This document shows, in pieces, positions 35,182 to 42,347 of a stretch of DNA of 64,000 bases. This DNA comes from an uncultured Olsenella sp. (GTDB lineage: Bacteria; Actinomycetota; Coriobacteriia; Coriobacteriales; Atopobiaceae): the NCBI GenBank assembly GCA_900316105.1, contig ONBR01000001.1, positions 71,528 to 135,527 on the forward strand, written 5' to 3'. The notes beneath the pieces are model-generated. The model was not told the origin of the DNA, ran no database searches, and worked only from the letters and a program-made list of their open reading frames with translations. Positions within the stretch are counted from its first letter, which is position 1; the number at the start of each line of letters is the position of its first letter. Made by a program: the position numbers and the translations under genes.

Positions 35182-36267
35182 ATGGCAGATCATGTCGCAA
35201 AGCACAGTAGAAAGCCCGCAAAGAGACAGCGCCACCCTGGCAGAATCGTAGCAATCGTGGTCCTCGCCATTGTTGTTGTGGTCGCAGGAGCCCTCTTTGC
35301 CACTGGCACCATTCCCCTGCCCGGAAAGGCCACCGAAAAGACCGTGCAGTCCGAGCCCGCAGCCAATGCTGGCCCCAACGATGATTCATCCGCGAAGGAG
35401 GCCACCAGCGAGGAAGACGCCTCTGCCCAAAACACCGAGGAACAAAAGGCTCAGGAGCAGGCTGCACAGGACGACGGTCTGGCTACCACGGTTCGCGCGA
35501 CCTCAGACAAGATTTCCTGTGAGGGCACGCCCCAGGGCTTCGAGCAGAGCGAAGGCTACGCAAAGCTCACCCAGGCTATCGGCGGCTTTGAGGACAAGGG
35601 CTATACCGTAGGCATCTACCTGCAGGACCTCTCCACTGGTGCCACCCTCACCTACCGTCCCGACGTGGAGTACTACCCCGCCAGCAGCATGAAGGCACCC
35701 TATGTGGTAGCCGTATATCAGGAGCTCGTGGATACGGGCAAGGTCAGCGCCAGCTCAATCCAGAGCCTTACCAACTCCATCATCCTCGCCTCCGACAACG
35801 ACGCCTTCCATACCCTCAACGCCCGCTTGGGTCGCTCCTGCATGACTTCCTGGTTCAATCGCTTTGGTTTCAACTCAAAGGGCTACGGTGGCCAGTGGCC
35901 TTATACGACCTACTTCTATCCCCCCACCACGTCTCGACAGCTTGCCCAGATGTGGGGGCAAATCAATACCTATCTGTCCTCGGGCCAAGGTTCTGCCCCC
36001 TACCTGGCCGACCTCTTCTCTCGTCGCGAGCGCTCCGCCCTCGCCCAGGGAGTGGGAAGCCGCCACTCCAGCTGGGGCAAGGCGGGATGGTATCCCAGCA
36101 CCGGCCACATGGGTGCAAAGCCCGCCATGGTCGACGCGGGCGTAGTCTTCACCGATTCGGGCAATTACCTGGTGGTGGCCATGAGCGACGCCCCCTGCGA
36201 CTTCGACTCCCTGGCAACGGTATTCACCGGCCTAGACGACGCCTACGACTCCATGGTCAATAAATAA
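35182..36267 (+). CDS. Membrane-anchored class A beta-lactamase/transpeptidase-fold protein, copy 2
   Basis: 361 residues with a short basic N-terminus, transmembrane helix (about 19-41), a Glu/Gln/Ala-rich linker, and a serine-hydrolase domain: SSMK, SDN (ASDNDAFHTLN) and KAGWYPS. ExxLN is again absent. It ends with VVAMSDAPCDFDSLATVFTGLDDAYDSMV, similar to copy 1. AGGAAAGGA precedes ATG. Followed by a perfect 17-bp hairpin, so the pair may be one operon starting at 33876. Confidence 0.82.
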   Translation: MADHVAKHSRKPAKRQRHPGRIVAIVVLAIVVVVAGALFATGTIPLPGKATEKTVQSEPAANAGPNDDSSAKEATSEEDASAQNTEEQKAQEQAAQDDGLATTVRATSDKISCEGTPQGFEQSEGYAKLTQAIGGFEDKGYTVGIYLQDLSTGATLTYRPDVEYYPASSMKAPYVVAVYQELVDTGKVSASSIQSLTNSIILASDNDAFHTLNARLGRSCMTSWFNRFGFNSKGYGGQWPYTTYFYPPTTSRQLAQMWGQINTYLSSGQGSAPYLADLFSRRERSALAQGVGSRHSSWGKAGWYPSTGHMGAKPAMVDAGVVFTDSGNYLVVAMSDAPCDFDSLATVFTGLDDAYDSMVNK

Positions 36268-36304
36268 GCCATCGGCTAAAGAAAAGAATACCAATCATCC
36301 CAAA

Positions 36305-36342
36305 GGAAGGCCTGGCGAAAGCAATCTTTCGCCAGGCCTTCC
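36305..36342. terminator. Perfect 17-bp hairpin after the serine-hydrolase pair
   Basis: GGAAGGCCTGGCGAAAG pairs with CTTTCGCCAGGCCTTCC around CAAT. No T-run follows; likely a terminator or RNA-end protector. Confidence 0.65.
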
Positions 36343-36475
36343 CCACATTGGGCGCGCGAAGCGCACACCATCTTCCAACTCCCTTTGAGGTCAGAGGCGC
36401 CTGCTCAGGTCCCCTCGACCCACATGGTGTCAAGGACCTTACCCCAGGACAAAAGAGGCTTCTACCCGAAAGAGA

Positions 36476-36568
36476 CCGCCCCGCACTTTGTCCCAGGCAC
36501 AGTTTTGCAGCGGTCGCGCAAGGCGCACCACGAGAATGTCTGAGCACTGGAGCAAAGTGCGGGGCGGC
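36476..36568. repeat. Large stem-loop in front of manO (family C-like)
   Basis: CCGCCCCGCACTTTGTCCCAG pairs with CTGGAGCAAAGTGCGGGGCGG with one or two mismatches. The loop on the minus strand has a TGCTCAGACA...GCGCCTTGCGCG core, a weaker version of the loop seen at 4501 and 32101. Confidence 0.55.
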
Positions 36569-36584
36569 CGTTCTCCGTGTAGGA

Positions 36585-37001
36585 CTAGTCCTTCTTTCTC
36601 CTAGGAATGAGGCTCTTTACCCCGTGCTTGGCGACATCCAAAAAGTTCGGGGACCTGAGCAGGCGATCTGCCGGTACGTGTTCTCTGATGGCTCGCAGGC
36701 AGGCCTTGTTGTCCTTGGTCGAGAAGGTAAAGTGACCCTGAGCCTTCCAGACGCGGCGCTGCGAACCCTCGGGAGTCGCCTCCTTGATGAAGATGGCAAA
36801 GCGCGGGATGCTCTTACCGATCACCTCGGCAGACACGTAGTCAATCTCCTCCCAGGGAATCTGGATGTAATCCTCGGGATTTCGATCGTTGTAGAACTCA
36901 AAGGCCTTGTCGCCCAGCATGACCTGACCTGCCTTTGTCAGACCATTGAGAAAGCTTGCCTTATCGACGTACTCGACCTTCGTATTCTGGGACTGAGCCA
37001 T
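36585..37001 (-). CDS. manO: ManO / DUF956 family protein
   Basis: 138 residues matching DUF956, a small protein usually encoded just after the mannose-family PTS. Recognised by FEFYNDRNPEDYIQIPWEEIDYV and KAQGHFTFSTKDNKACLRAI. GGAGGGG precedes ATG 37001. It lies 160 bases downstream of IID, with a partial hairpin (about 37092-37128) between, so expression may be lower than the PTS genes. Function unproven; family context suggests a regulatory role in mannose PTS expression. Confidence 0.85.
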   Translation of the reverse strand: MAQSQNTKVEYVDKASFLNGLTKAGQVMLGDKAFEFYNDRNPEDYIQIPWEEIDYVSAEVIGKSIPRFAIFIKEATPEGSQRRVWKAQGHFTFSTKDNKACLRAIREHVPADRLLRSPNFLDVAKHGVKSLIPRRKKD

Positions 37002-37161
37002 GAACCCCTCCAGGTATTGCCGTAGTTTTGCTCTCTGAGTATAGACCGTGCCTGTGGGAACGGCCTATATGCAAAGGGCACTCAAACGAAACATCCCCGC
37101 CCCGGGCCCATTGTCCGAGACGGGGATGAAGTCACTCAAAAGCAGCCGTAAAGGCTAGGCC

Positions 37162-38112
37162 TTAGAGCAGGCCGATGACGCGGCCGACGATACCAACTGC
37201 AAAGAGCGCCAGGATGATGACGATAGGCGAGACGTTCTTCTTGAGCAGGTGGCAGCAGAGCAGGGTGACGCCCAGGGCAGCCAGGCCAGGAATCAGCTGG
37301 TCGAGGTTGGCCTGAAGGGTCGTGACCTTCTCGGGGCTCAGTGCCGTGGAGCCAATGGCGTCGTACTGGGTCAGTGCCTGCTGGATAGCGGTACCAACAC
37401 CGTCAGACTGGGCAACGCCCTGGATGGCGCTCCAGTCAATGTAGGCACCCTCGGACTGCTGGACGGTAGAGACGACGGGCACAAAGGAAATCGAGACCCA
37501 ACGCTCCACCAGTGCGCCAATGATGAACATACCGAGGATGGAAGCGCCCTCGGTGACCTTGCCCAGCAGACCACCAGACATGTCCTGAGCGATGGAGGTA
37601 CCGACCTTGTAGCCAAACTCCTGGGTGTACCAGAGGAAGGCCAGGCGGATGACATTCCATGCGATGAAGAAGAGCAGGGGGCCGACGATGGAGCCGCCCA
37701 TGGCGAGGGATGCACCCAGTGCGCCAAGGATAGGACGGATGGTGAACCAGAAGACAGGATCACCGACGCCAGCCAGAGGACCCATCATACCGACCTTGAC
37801 GCCCTGGATGGCGGTGTCGTCGATAGGCTCGCCGTTTGCACGCTGCTCCTCCATTGCCAGGGTAACACCGATGACAGGGGCGGAGACATACGGGTGGGTA
37901 TTGTAGAACTCAAGGTGACGCTTCAGGGCTTCAGCCTGCTGCTCCTTGTCATCAGGGTACAGAGCCTTGATGGCGGGGATCATTGCGAAGCACCAACCGC
38001 CGTTCTGCATACGCTCGTAGTTCCAAGAGCCCTGCAGGTACTGGTGACGGTTGCAAACAGCCTTACGAGTAGCGAGGGAAAGCTGCTTCTTGTTCGTATC
38101 GTTTTCTGCCAT
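37162..38112 (-). CDS. manZ: Mannose-family PTS system IID component
   Basis: 316-residue IID membrane subunit, recognised by the N-terminal GSWNYERMQNGGWCFAMIPAIKALYPD signature, GDPVFWFTIRPILGALGASLAMGGS and the C-terminal helices. Together with IIC it forms the mannose/glucose/fructose-class translocator. AAGGAGTG stands upstream of ATG 38112. Operon order on the minus strand: IIAB, IIC, IID, ManO. The sugar cannot be fixed from sequence. Confidence 0.94.
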   Translation of the reverse strand: MAENDTNKKQLSLATRKAVCNRHQYLQGSWNYERMQNGGWCFAMIPAIKALYPDDKEQQAEALKRHLEFYNTHPYVSAPVIGVTLAMEEQRANGEPIDDTAIQGVKVGMMGPLAGVGDPVFWFTIRPILGALGASLAMGGSIVGPLLFFIAWNVIRLAFLWYTQEFGYKVGTSIAQDMSGGLLGKVTEGASILGMFIIGALVERWVSISFVPVVSTVQQSEGAYIDWSAIQGVAQSDGVGTAIQQALTQYDAIGSTALSPEKVTTLQANLDQLIPGLAALGVTLLCCHLLKKNVSPIVIILALFAVGIVGRVIGLL

Positions 38113-38143
38113 AGTTTTTCACACTCCTTAGAGGCTCGAGGTC

Positions 38144-38965
38144 TTAGTAGTTGTCCAGGATATCGCCCAGGGGATCAGCGGAGGCAGCGCCACCGCCATT
38201 GCCACCGGCGTTCTTTGCCATGTCCTTGAGGCCCAGGTAGACGAGGGCGATGACGACACCAATGACGCCGAGGGCGATCAGGGTGAGGTCCTTGAGAGCG
38301 GCCAGGACGAAGCCCAGTGCGAAGAAGGGCCAGGTCTCCTGGGTAGCCATCATGTTGATGACCATTGCGTAACCAACTGCAGCGACCATGCCGCCGCCAA
38401 CGGCCATACCGCCGGTGAGCCATGCGGGCATGGCGTTCAGGGCTGCGGTAACGGCGTCAGCAGGAACGAAGCACAGAGCTGCTGCAGGAACGGCGATACG
38501 GATGCCCTGCAGGGCGATGGCCGCAATCTGCAGACGATCGATGGCAGCAAAGTCTGCCTTCTCGGCTGCAGCGTCCATGGCGTGGACCAGAGGAATTGCG
38601 ATGGTACGAACCAGCATCGTCAGGAAGAGGCCTGCGACAGACAGGGGCACTGCCAGGGCGATAGCGGTGGTGATGGCGGTCTGGGAATCAGAGGTGCCAC
38701 CGTTGAGAGCCAGAACCATCAGGATGGAAGAGGCGACGGAAGCCAGGGCAGCATCAGGAGCGACTGCGGCGCCGATGTTTGCCCAACCAAGAGCCATCAT
38801 CTGAAGAGTACCGCCGAGGATGATGCCCTCGGTGGGGTGACCGGTAACGATACCGATCAGGGTACAAGCCACCAGGGGCTGGTGGAACTGCCACTCATCG
38901 AGGATGCCCTCCATGCCAGCAAAGAAGGCGACCACGATGACGAGGATTAGCGAAATTGCGCTCAT
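38144..38965 (-). CDS. manY: Mannose-family PTS system IIC component
   Basis: 273 residues, highly hydrophobic. MSAISLILVIVVAFFAGMEGILDEWQFHQPLVACTLIGIVTGHPTEGIILGGTLQMMALGWANIGAAVAPDAALAS is typical IIC-Man. AAGGAGGTTT precedes ATG 38965; a longer frame to 39019 has no ribosome site and overlaps IIAB. It forms the sugar channel with IID. Confidence 0.94.
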   Translation of the reverse strand: MSAISLILVIVVAFFAGMEGILDEWQFHQPLVACTLIGIVTGHPTEGIILGGTLQMMALGWANIGAAVAPDAALASVASSILMVLALNGGTSDSQTAITTAIALAVPLSVAGLFLTMLVRTIAIPLVHAMDAAAEKADFAAIDRLQIAAIALQGIRIAVPAAALCFVPADAVTAALNAMPAWLTGGMAVGGGMVAAVGYAMVINMMATQETWPFFALGFVLAALKDLTLIALGVIGVVIALVYLGLKDMAKNAGGNGGGAASADPLGDILDNY

Positions 38966-38984
38966 GTATAAACCTCCTTTGAGC

Positions 38985-39980
38985 TTACTGTTGCTGAAGC
39001 TCGGACTTTGCCTTTGCAATCAGCTTGTCGAAGTCCTCGGCAGAGTCTGCGGGGACCTTGCGGACGTCAAACTTCACGCCGTGGGCCTTGATCTTCTCCA
39101 AGGTGTCAACGTCATCCTTGTCCATGGCAAGAGCCTGGGTGACGGTGACCTTGCTGGCAGAACCAGCCATGGAGCCGAGGTTGACCTCGGTGATAGGCAC
39201 GCCGCCCTCAATGGCACGCAGGAGATCCTGCGGGGTCTCGAACAGGAGCATCGCACGGGTAGCGCCAAAGCGCGGGTCCTTGGCAACCTCGATGATCTTG
39301 GAGAGGGGGACTACGTGGGCCTTAACTCCTGGAGGCGCAGCCTGCTTAATCATGGTCTTGCGCAGGTCATCGTGGGCAACGTTGTCGGAGCAGACGATGA
39401 TGCGGTCGGGCTTGGTCATCTTGGTCCAAGTGGTTGCGACCTGGCCGTGGAGCAGACGGGTGTCCACACGGCAGAGGGCAATCTTGATGTGGCCATCGCC
39501 AAGGACCGTGCCCTCGGGAATGGCGCCAGTGGGAGCGGCAGGTGCAGCAGCTGCGGCAGGTGCGGCCTCCTTGGGCTGAAGATCCTCAGGCTTGATGCGA
39601 ATACCGTCGCGTGCCTCGGGATAGAGCTCCTGGGCAACAGCGGCAGCCGTATCGGCACCCATACGGGAACCATAGGCCGTCACGAGCATGGGCAGGTTCA
39701 GGCCAGTAACGGCAACCCAGTCCTCATGCTTCTCCTCATCGAGGATACGTGAGATCTGGTTGAACGGTGTGCCTCCCCAGAGGTCGACCAGGAACAGCAC
39801 GTGTTCCTTGTCGTCAAATCCGTCGATGGCATCCAGCAGCTTCTTGTGCATGTCATCGGGTCCCATGTCGGGCGTCAGCACTACAGCGGCAACGCCTTCC
39901 TGGGGGCCGAATATCATGCCACCGGACTCCTTGATGCCCTCGGCAAACGAACCGTGGCTCGCCAAGACGATATTGACCAT
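38985..39980 (-). CDS. manX: Mannose-family PTS system fused IIA-IIB component
   Basis: 332-residue cytoplasmic phosphotransfer protein. IIA domain (about 1-135) with phospho-His in LASHGSFAEG (His10); a Pro/Ala linker near 150-170; IIB domain with phospho-His in RVDTRLLHGQVATTW. GAAGGAGGAGG precedes ATG 39980. First gene of the PTS operon; a candidate promoter is at about 40116-40144. Confidence 0.95.
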   Translation of the reverse strand: MVNIVLASHGSFAEGIKESGGMIFGPQEGVAAVVLTPDMGPDDMHKKLLDAIDGFDDKEHVLFLVDLWGGTPFNQISRILDEEKHEDWVAVTGLNLPMLVTAYGSRMGADTAAAVAQELYPEARDGIRIKPEDLQPKEAAPAAAAAPAAPTGAIPEGTVLGDGHIKIALCRVDTRLLHGQVATTWTKMTKPDRIIVCSDNVAHDDLRKTMIKQAAPPGVKAHVVPLSKIIEVAKDPRFGATRAMLLFETPQDLLRAIEGGVPITEVNLGSMAGSASKVTVTQALAMDKDDVDTLEKIKAHGVKFDVRKVPADSAEDFDKLIAKAKSELQQQ

Positions 39981-40115
39981 TCCTCCTCCTTCTCTTCCTT
40001 GTGCCATGCCGCCTATCGAATGCCGCCGCAAGGTGTTGTCCACACCAATTCGACACGCGTCATGGCAGTAACAGAACAATTACCAAGCGCGCACATTTTC
40101 GACTGATAATGCACA

Positions 40116-40144
40116 CGTATACTCCATAAACGACGACGTGAAAA
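40116..40144 (-). promoter_or_regulatory. Candidate promoter of the mannose PTS operon
   Basis: On the minus strand TTTTCA (40139-40144) and TATACG (40116-40121) are spaced 17 bp. Each is about 4/6 to consensus. The transcript would have a leader of about 130 nt. Confidence 0.35.
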
Positions 40145-40343
40145 CAATAGCACGGAACAGGCGTAGTAGCTGCATTTTTTTCATCGTCTTTGACATTTAT
40201 TTCTAGTGTTTGCTCGTTCTTCATCAAGAAAGAGGAATAACTAAGAAAGCTATGTTTTATGTGACAGCACAAATGGAATCAATCTCATATATCAATGTCA
40301 TACAAAGTTTTTCTCTGACCTGGGCTAAGTGGCCCTCTTACTA

Positions 40344-40374
40344 AAGTAGGCCCCGCCAAATGTGGGACCTACTT
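40344..40374 (-). terminator. Hairpin downstream of murB
   Basis: AAGTAGGCCCC and GGGACCTACTT pair with one mismatch around a loop of about 9 nt. It lies about 40 bases past the murB stop codon on the minus strand. No clear T-run. Confidence 0.5.
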
Positions 40375-40412
40375 GTAAACAACAGAACATTTGTAGTAAT
40401 TTGTTAGTTTTG

Positions 40413-41366
40413 CTACCAATTATTGCCAAGGAAACGGACCTCTGGCTCCAGCCTCACTCCAAACTGGCGCTCGACTTCTGCCTGAACGTGCTCTATGACC
40501 GACCGAACGTCGGCGGCGGTGGCACCTCCGTTGTTCACGACAAAGCCAGCATGCTTCTCAGACACACCAGCACCGCCCGACCTATATCCCTTGAGGCCGG
40601 CATCGCTGATGAGTTTGCCCGCAAAGTAGCCCTCGGGTCTCTTGAAGGTAGAGCCTGCACTAGGCAGCTCCAGGGGCTGCTTCTCTTCCCTGCGACGGGT
40701 GAAGTCATCCATCTTTGCGCGAATCTGATCCGGGTCCCCCTCATGCAACGCAAAGGTTGCCGAGAGAACCACGAGCCCCTCGTCGCGCACGCGGCTGCGA
40801 CGGTAGCCAAAGTCAAGCTCGTCCACGCCGTAAGTATGCTGGCTGCCGTCAGCTAGGAGACAATGAACCGACTCGAGAACGTCCGCCATGCATCCGTCAT
40901 AGGCACCCGCGTTCATGAAGCAGGCTCCACCCACGGAGCCAGGGATGCCACAGGCAAACTCGAGTCCCGTCAGGCCGAGCTCACAGGCCATCTCCGAGGC
41001 CTCTCGCAGGGGAACGCCTGCCTGGCACTCCATGGTCTCGCCATCGGTGGCGACATTGACCAGACCCTCGACACAGGAAATGATGACACCCCGATAGCCC
41101 TCGTCAGCCACAAGCAGGTCGCTTCCACAGCCCAACACAAAGTATGGAATCTCCGACTCGCGGCAGGCGTAGATGACATCACGAAGCTCATCGGGGTCCT
41201 CGGGAGTCACATAGAGGTCAGCGGGGCCACCAATCTGGAAGCTGGTGTGCCGACTCAGTGGCTCATTTTCCCTGATGTTGTCCTCCCCCACGATGCTTCG
41301 GAGTTTCCAGGTGAGCTCCCGCAAGTGGTCATCCGAATCGAGCAGATGCTCGGGCATGACGGTCAC
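40413..41366 (-). CDS. murB: UDP-N-acetylenolpyruvoylglucosamine reductase
   Basis: 317-residue FAD enzyme that makes UDP-MurNAc, the peptidoglycan precursor. Visible: FAD-binding fold with ITRHTSFQIGGPADLYV-like NHTSFQIGGPADLYV (about 44-57), GSDLLVADEGYRG, catalytic Ser in AGSTFKRPEGYFAGKLI and Glu in the C-terminal LEPEVRFLG. These are type IIb MurB features (short loop). AAGGAGTG stands before ATG 41366. Single gene, divergent from the riboflavin operon. Confidence 0.95.
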   Translation of the reverse strand: MTVMPEHLLDSDDHLRELTWKLRSIVGEDNIRENEPLSRHTSFQIGGPADLYVTPEDPDELRDVIYACRESEIPYFVLGCGSDLLVADEGYRGVIISCVEGLVNVATDGETMECQAGVPLREASEMACELGLTGLEFACGIPGSVGGACFMNAGAYDGCMADVLESVHCLLADGSQHTYGVDELDFGYRRSRVRDEGLVVLSATFALHEGDPDQIRAKMDDFTRRREEKQPLELPSAGSTFKRPEGYFAGKLISDAGLKGYRSGGAGVSEKHAGFVVNNGGATAADVRSVIEHVQAEVERQFGVRLEPEVRFLGNNW

Positions 41367-41416
41367 ACTCCTTGAATACGTAGATGAAAAAGTCCCAGGT
41401 AAAGCACCAGTATAGA

Positions 41417-41448
41417 TTGGTATCTAGGAGAGTACCTCTAGATACCAA
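41417..41448. repeat. Palindrome between murB and the FMN riboswitch
   Basis: TTGGTATCTAG pairs with CTAGATACCAA around a 10-nt loop. It lies in the divergent promoter region; it could be an operator or a hairpin at the murB 5' side. No homologue elsewhere in the window. Confidence 0.45.
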
Positions 41449-41484
41449 CAATAAAAATCCAACCTTCCGCCTGGCAGCTCCCAT

Positions 41485-41504
41485 TTAAATGCTATAGTCT
41501 CAGT
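41485..41504 (+). promoter_or_regulatory. Extended -10 promoter of the ribU-ECF operon
   Basis: TGCTATAGT (41490-41498) is a good extended -10 element, and transcription would start a few bases upstream of the riboswitch. No strong -35 is visible, as is common when TGn is present. Confidence 0.5.
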
Positions 41505-41511
41505 CATCAGT

Positions 41512-41660
41512 TTCAGGGCGGGGCGAAATTCCCCACCGGTGGTGACGGGTAGCCTGATCATTGCAGGCGTAGTCCCGAAGTCCGCGAGCCGCGTAGAAAA
41601 GAGCGGTTGACCTGGTGCGATTCCAGGACCGACGGTTACAGTCCGGATGGAAGAAACGGA
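41512..41660 (+). promoter_or_regulatory. FMN riboswitch (RFN element)
   Basis: The conserved RFN aptamer is readable: GGGCGGGGCGAAATTCCCCACCGG at its start, the GTGACGGGTAGC and CCGCGAGCC segments, AAGAGCGG, CTGGTGCGATTCCAG, and GACGGTTACAGTCCGGATGG at its end. The closing stem includes the start of the ribU leader and ends where GGAGG (41658-41662) begins, so FMN binding can hide the ribosome site and also change downstream transcription. Confidence 0.95.
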
Positions 41661-41667
41661 GGCCATA

Positions 41668-42249
41668 ATGGCAACTTCCACCATCGAGCGTCACGATTCC
41701 CACTCCACCACCGACCAGGCTAATGGTTGGTCGACCAAGCGCATCGCCGTAACGGCACTCTTCTGCGCCCTGTCCGCCATCGCCACCCTGTTCCTGGAGT
41801 TCCCCATTCTCCCCGGTGTGGCCTGGCTCAAGTATGACCCCTCGGGCATCATCGCCCTCATCGCGGGCTTTGCCTTTGGTCCCGCCACGGGCGCCATCGT
41901 GTCCGTCATCCCCTACCTGGTGCACCTTGCCACTGCCTCGGGCGTCTACGGCGTCCTCATGGCAGTCCTGGCAACCTTCACTCTCGTGATGCCTGCCGCC
42001 CTCATCTACAAGCGCAACACCACCTTCAAGGGTGCGATCATCGGCATGATCGTTGGCGCTGTCGTCTGCATCATCGCCTGCATCGTGGGCAACATCATCA
42101 TCACCCCCTTCTACACCGGCATGCCCACCGAGGCAGTCATCGGCCTGGTTGTCCCCGCGCTCCTGCCCTTCAACCTGATCAAGATCGGCATCAACTGCGT
42201 CGTGACCGCCCTCATCTACAAGCCCGTCATCAAGGCCCTGGGCAACTAG
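41668..42249 (+). CDS. ribU: Riboflavin ECF transporter S component
   Basis: 193 residues with six hydrophobic helices, the S-component fold that binds riboflavin. VTALFCALSAIATLFLEFPILPGVAWLKYDPSGIIALIAGFAFGPATGAIVS matches RibU. ATG 41668 is chosen for GGAGG at 41658-41662; a GTG-like frame start at 41647 lies inside the riboswitch. Directly behind the FMN riboswitch. A hairpin at 42284-42318 separates it from the ECF ATPase. Confidence 0.95.
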   Translation: MATSTIERHDSHSTTDQANGWSTKRIAVTALFCALSAIATLFLEFPILPGVAWLKYDPSGIIALIAGFAFGPATGAIVSVIPYLVHLATASGVYGVLMAVLATFTLVMPAALIYKRNTTFKGAIIGMIVGAVVCIIACIVGNIIITPFYTGMPTEAVIGLVVPALLPFNLIKIGINCVVTALIYKPVIKALGN

Positions 42250-42254
42250 TCAAC

Positions 42255-42318
42255 CGTGGCAGAGGGGCAAGTCCCTCACCAATAATGTGGCAGAGGGGCT
42301 TGGACCCCTTTGCCACAT
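42255..42318 (+). terminator. Attenuator-like hairpin between ribU and ecfA
   Basis: GTGGCAGAGGGG and CCCCTTTGCCAC pair (one G-T wobble) around CTTGGA at 42284-42318; a direct repeat of GTGGCAGAGGGGC also starts at 42258. No T-run follows. It can let part of the transcription through, so that ribU is made in excess over the ECF module. Confidence 0.5.
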
Positions 42319-42347
42319 ACCATCCGCACGACCACAGAAAGCACCAC

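Larger units (their letters stand above)
36268..36584. other. Hairpin-rich intergenic region between serine hydrolase 2 and ManO
   Basis: Contains a perfect 17-bp hairpin (36305-36342), a GCGCGCGAAGCGCAC palindrome just after it, a sequence between 36370 and 36470 with no open frame I can support, and a second large stem-loop at 36476-36568. Confidence 0.45.
39981..40412. other. AT-rich intergenic region between PTS operon and murB
   Basis: The lowest-GC stretch in this part of the window. It holds the PTS promoter area and, at 40344-40374, the murB terminator hairpin. I saw no gene and no obvious sigma-54 (-24/-12) promoter, although the mannose PTS of Firmicutes often uses one. Confidence 0.5.

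Noticed and set aside
36348..37025. A 225-codon + strand frame across the hairpin region and manO
   Set aside because: Half lies in intergenic hairpins and half is antisense to manO; no RBS.
39981..40412. Sigma-54 promoter for the mannose PTS
   Set aside because: No TGGCAC-N5-TTGCA pattern on the minus strand.
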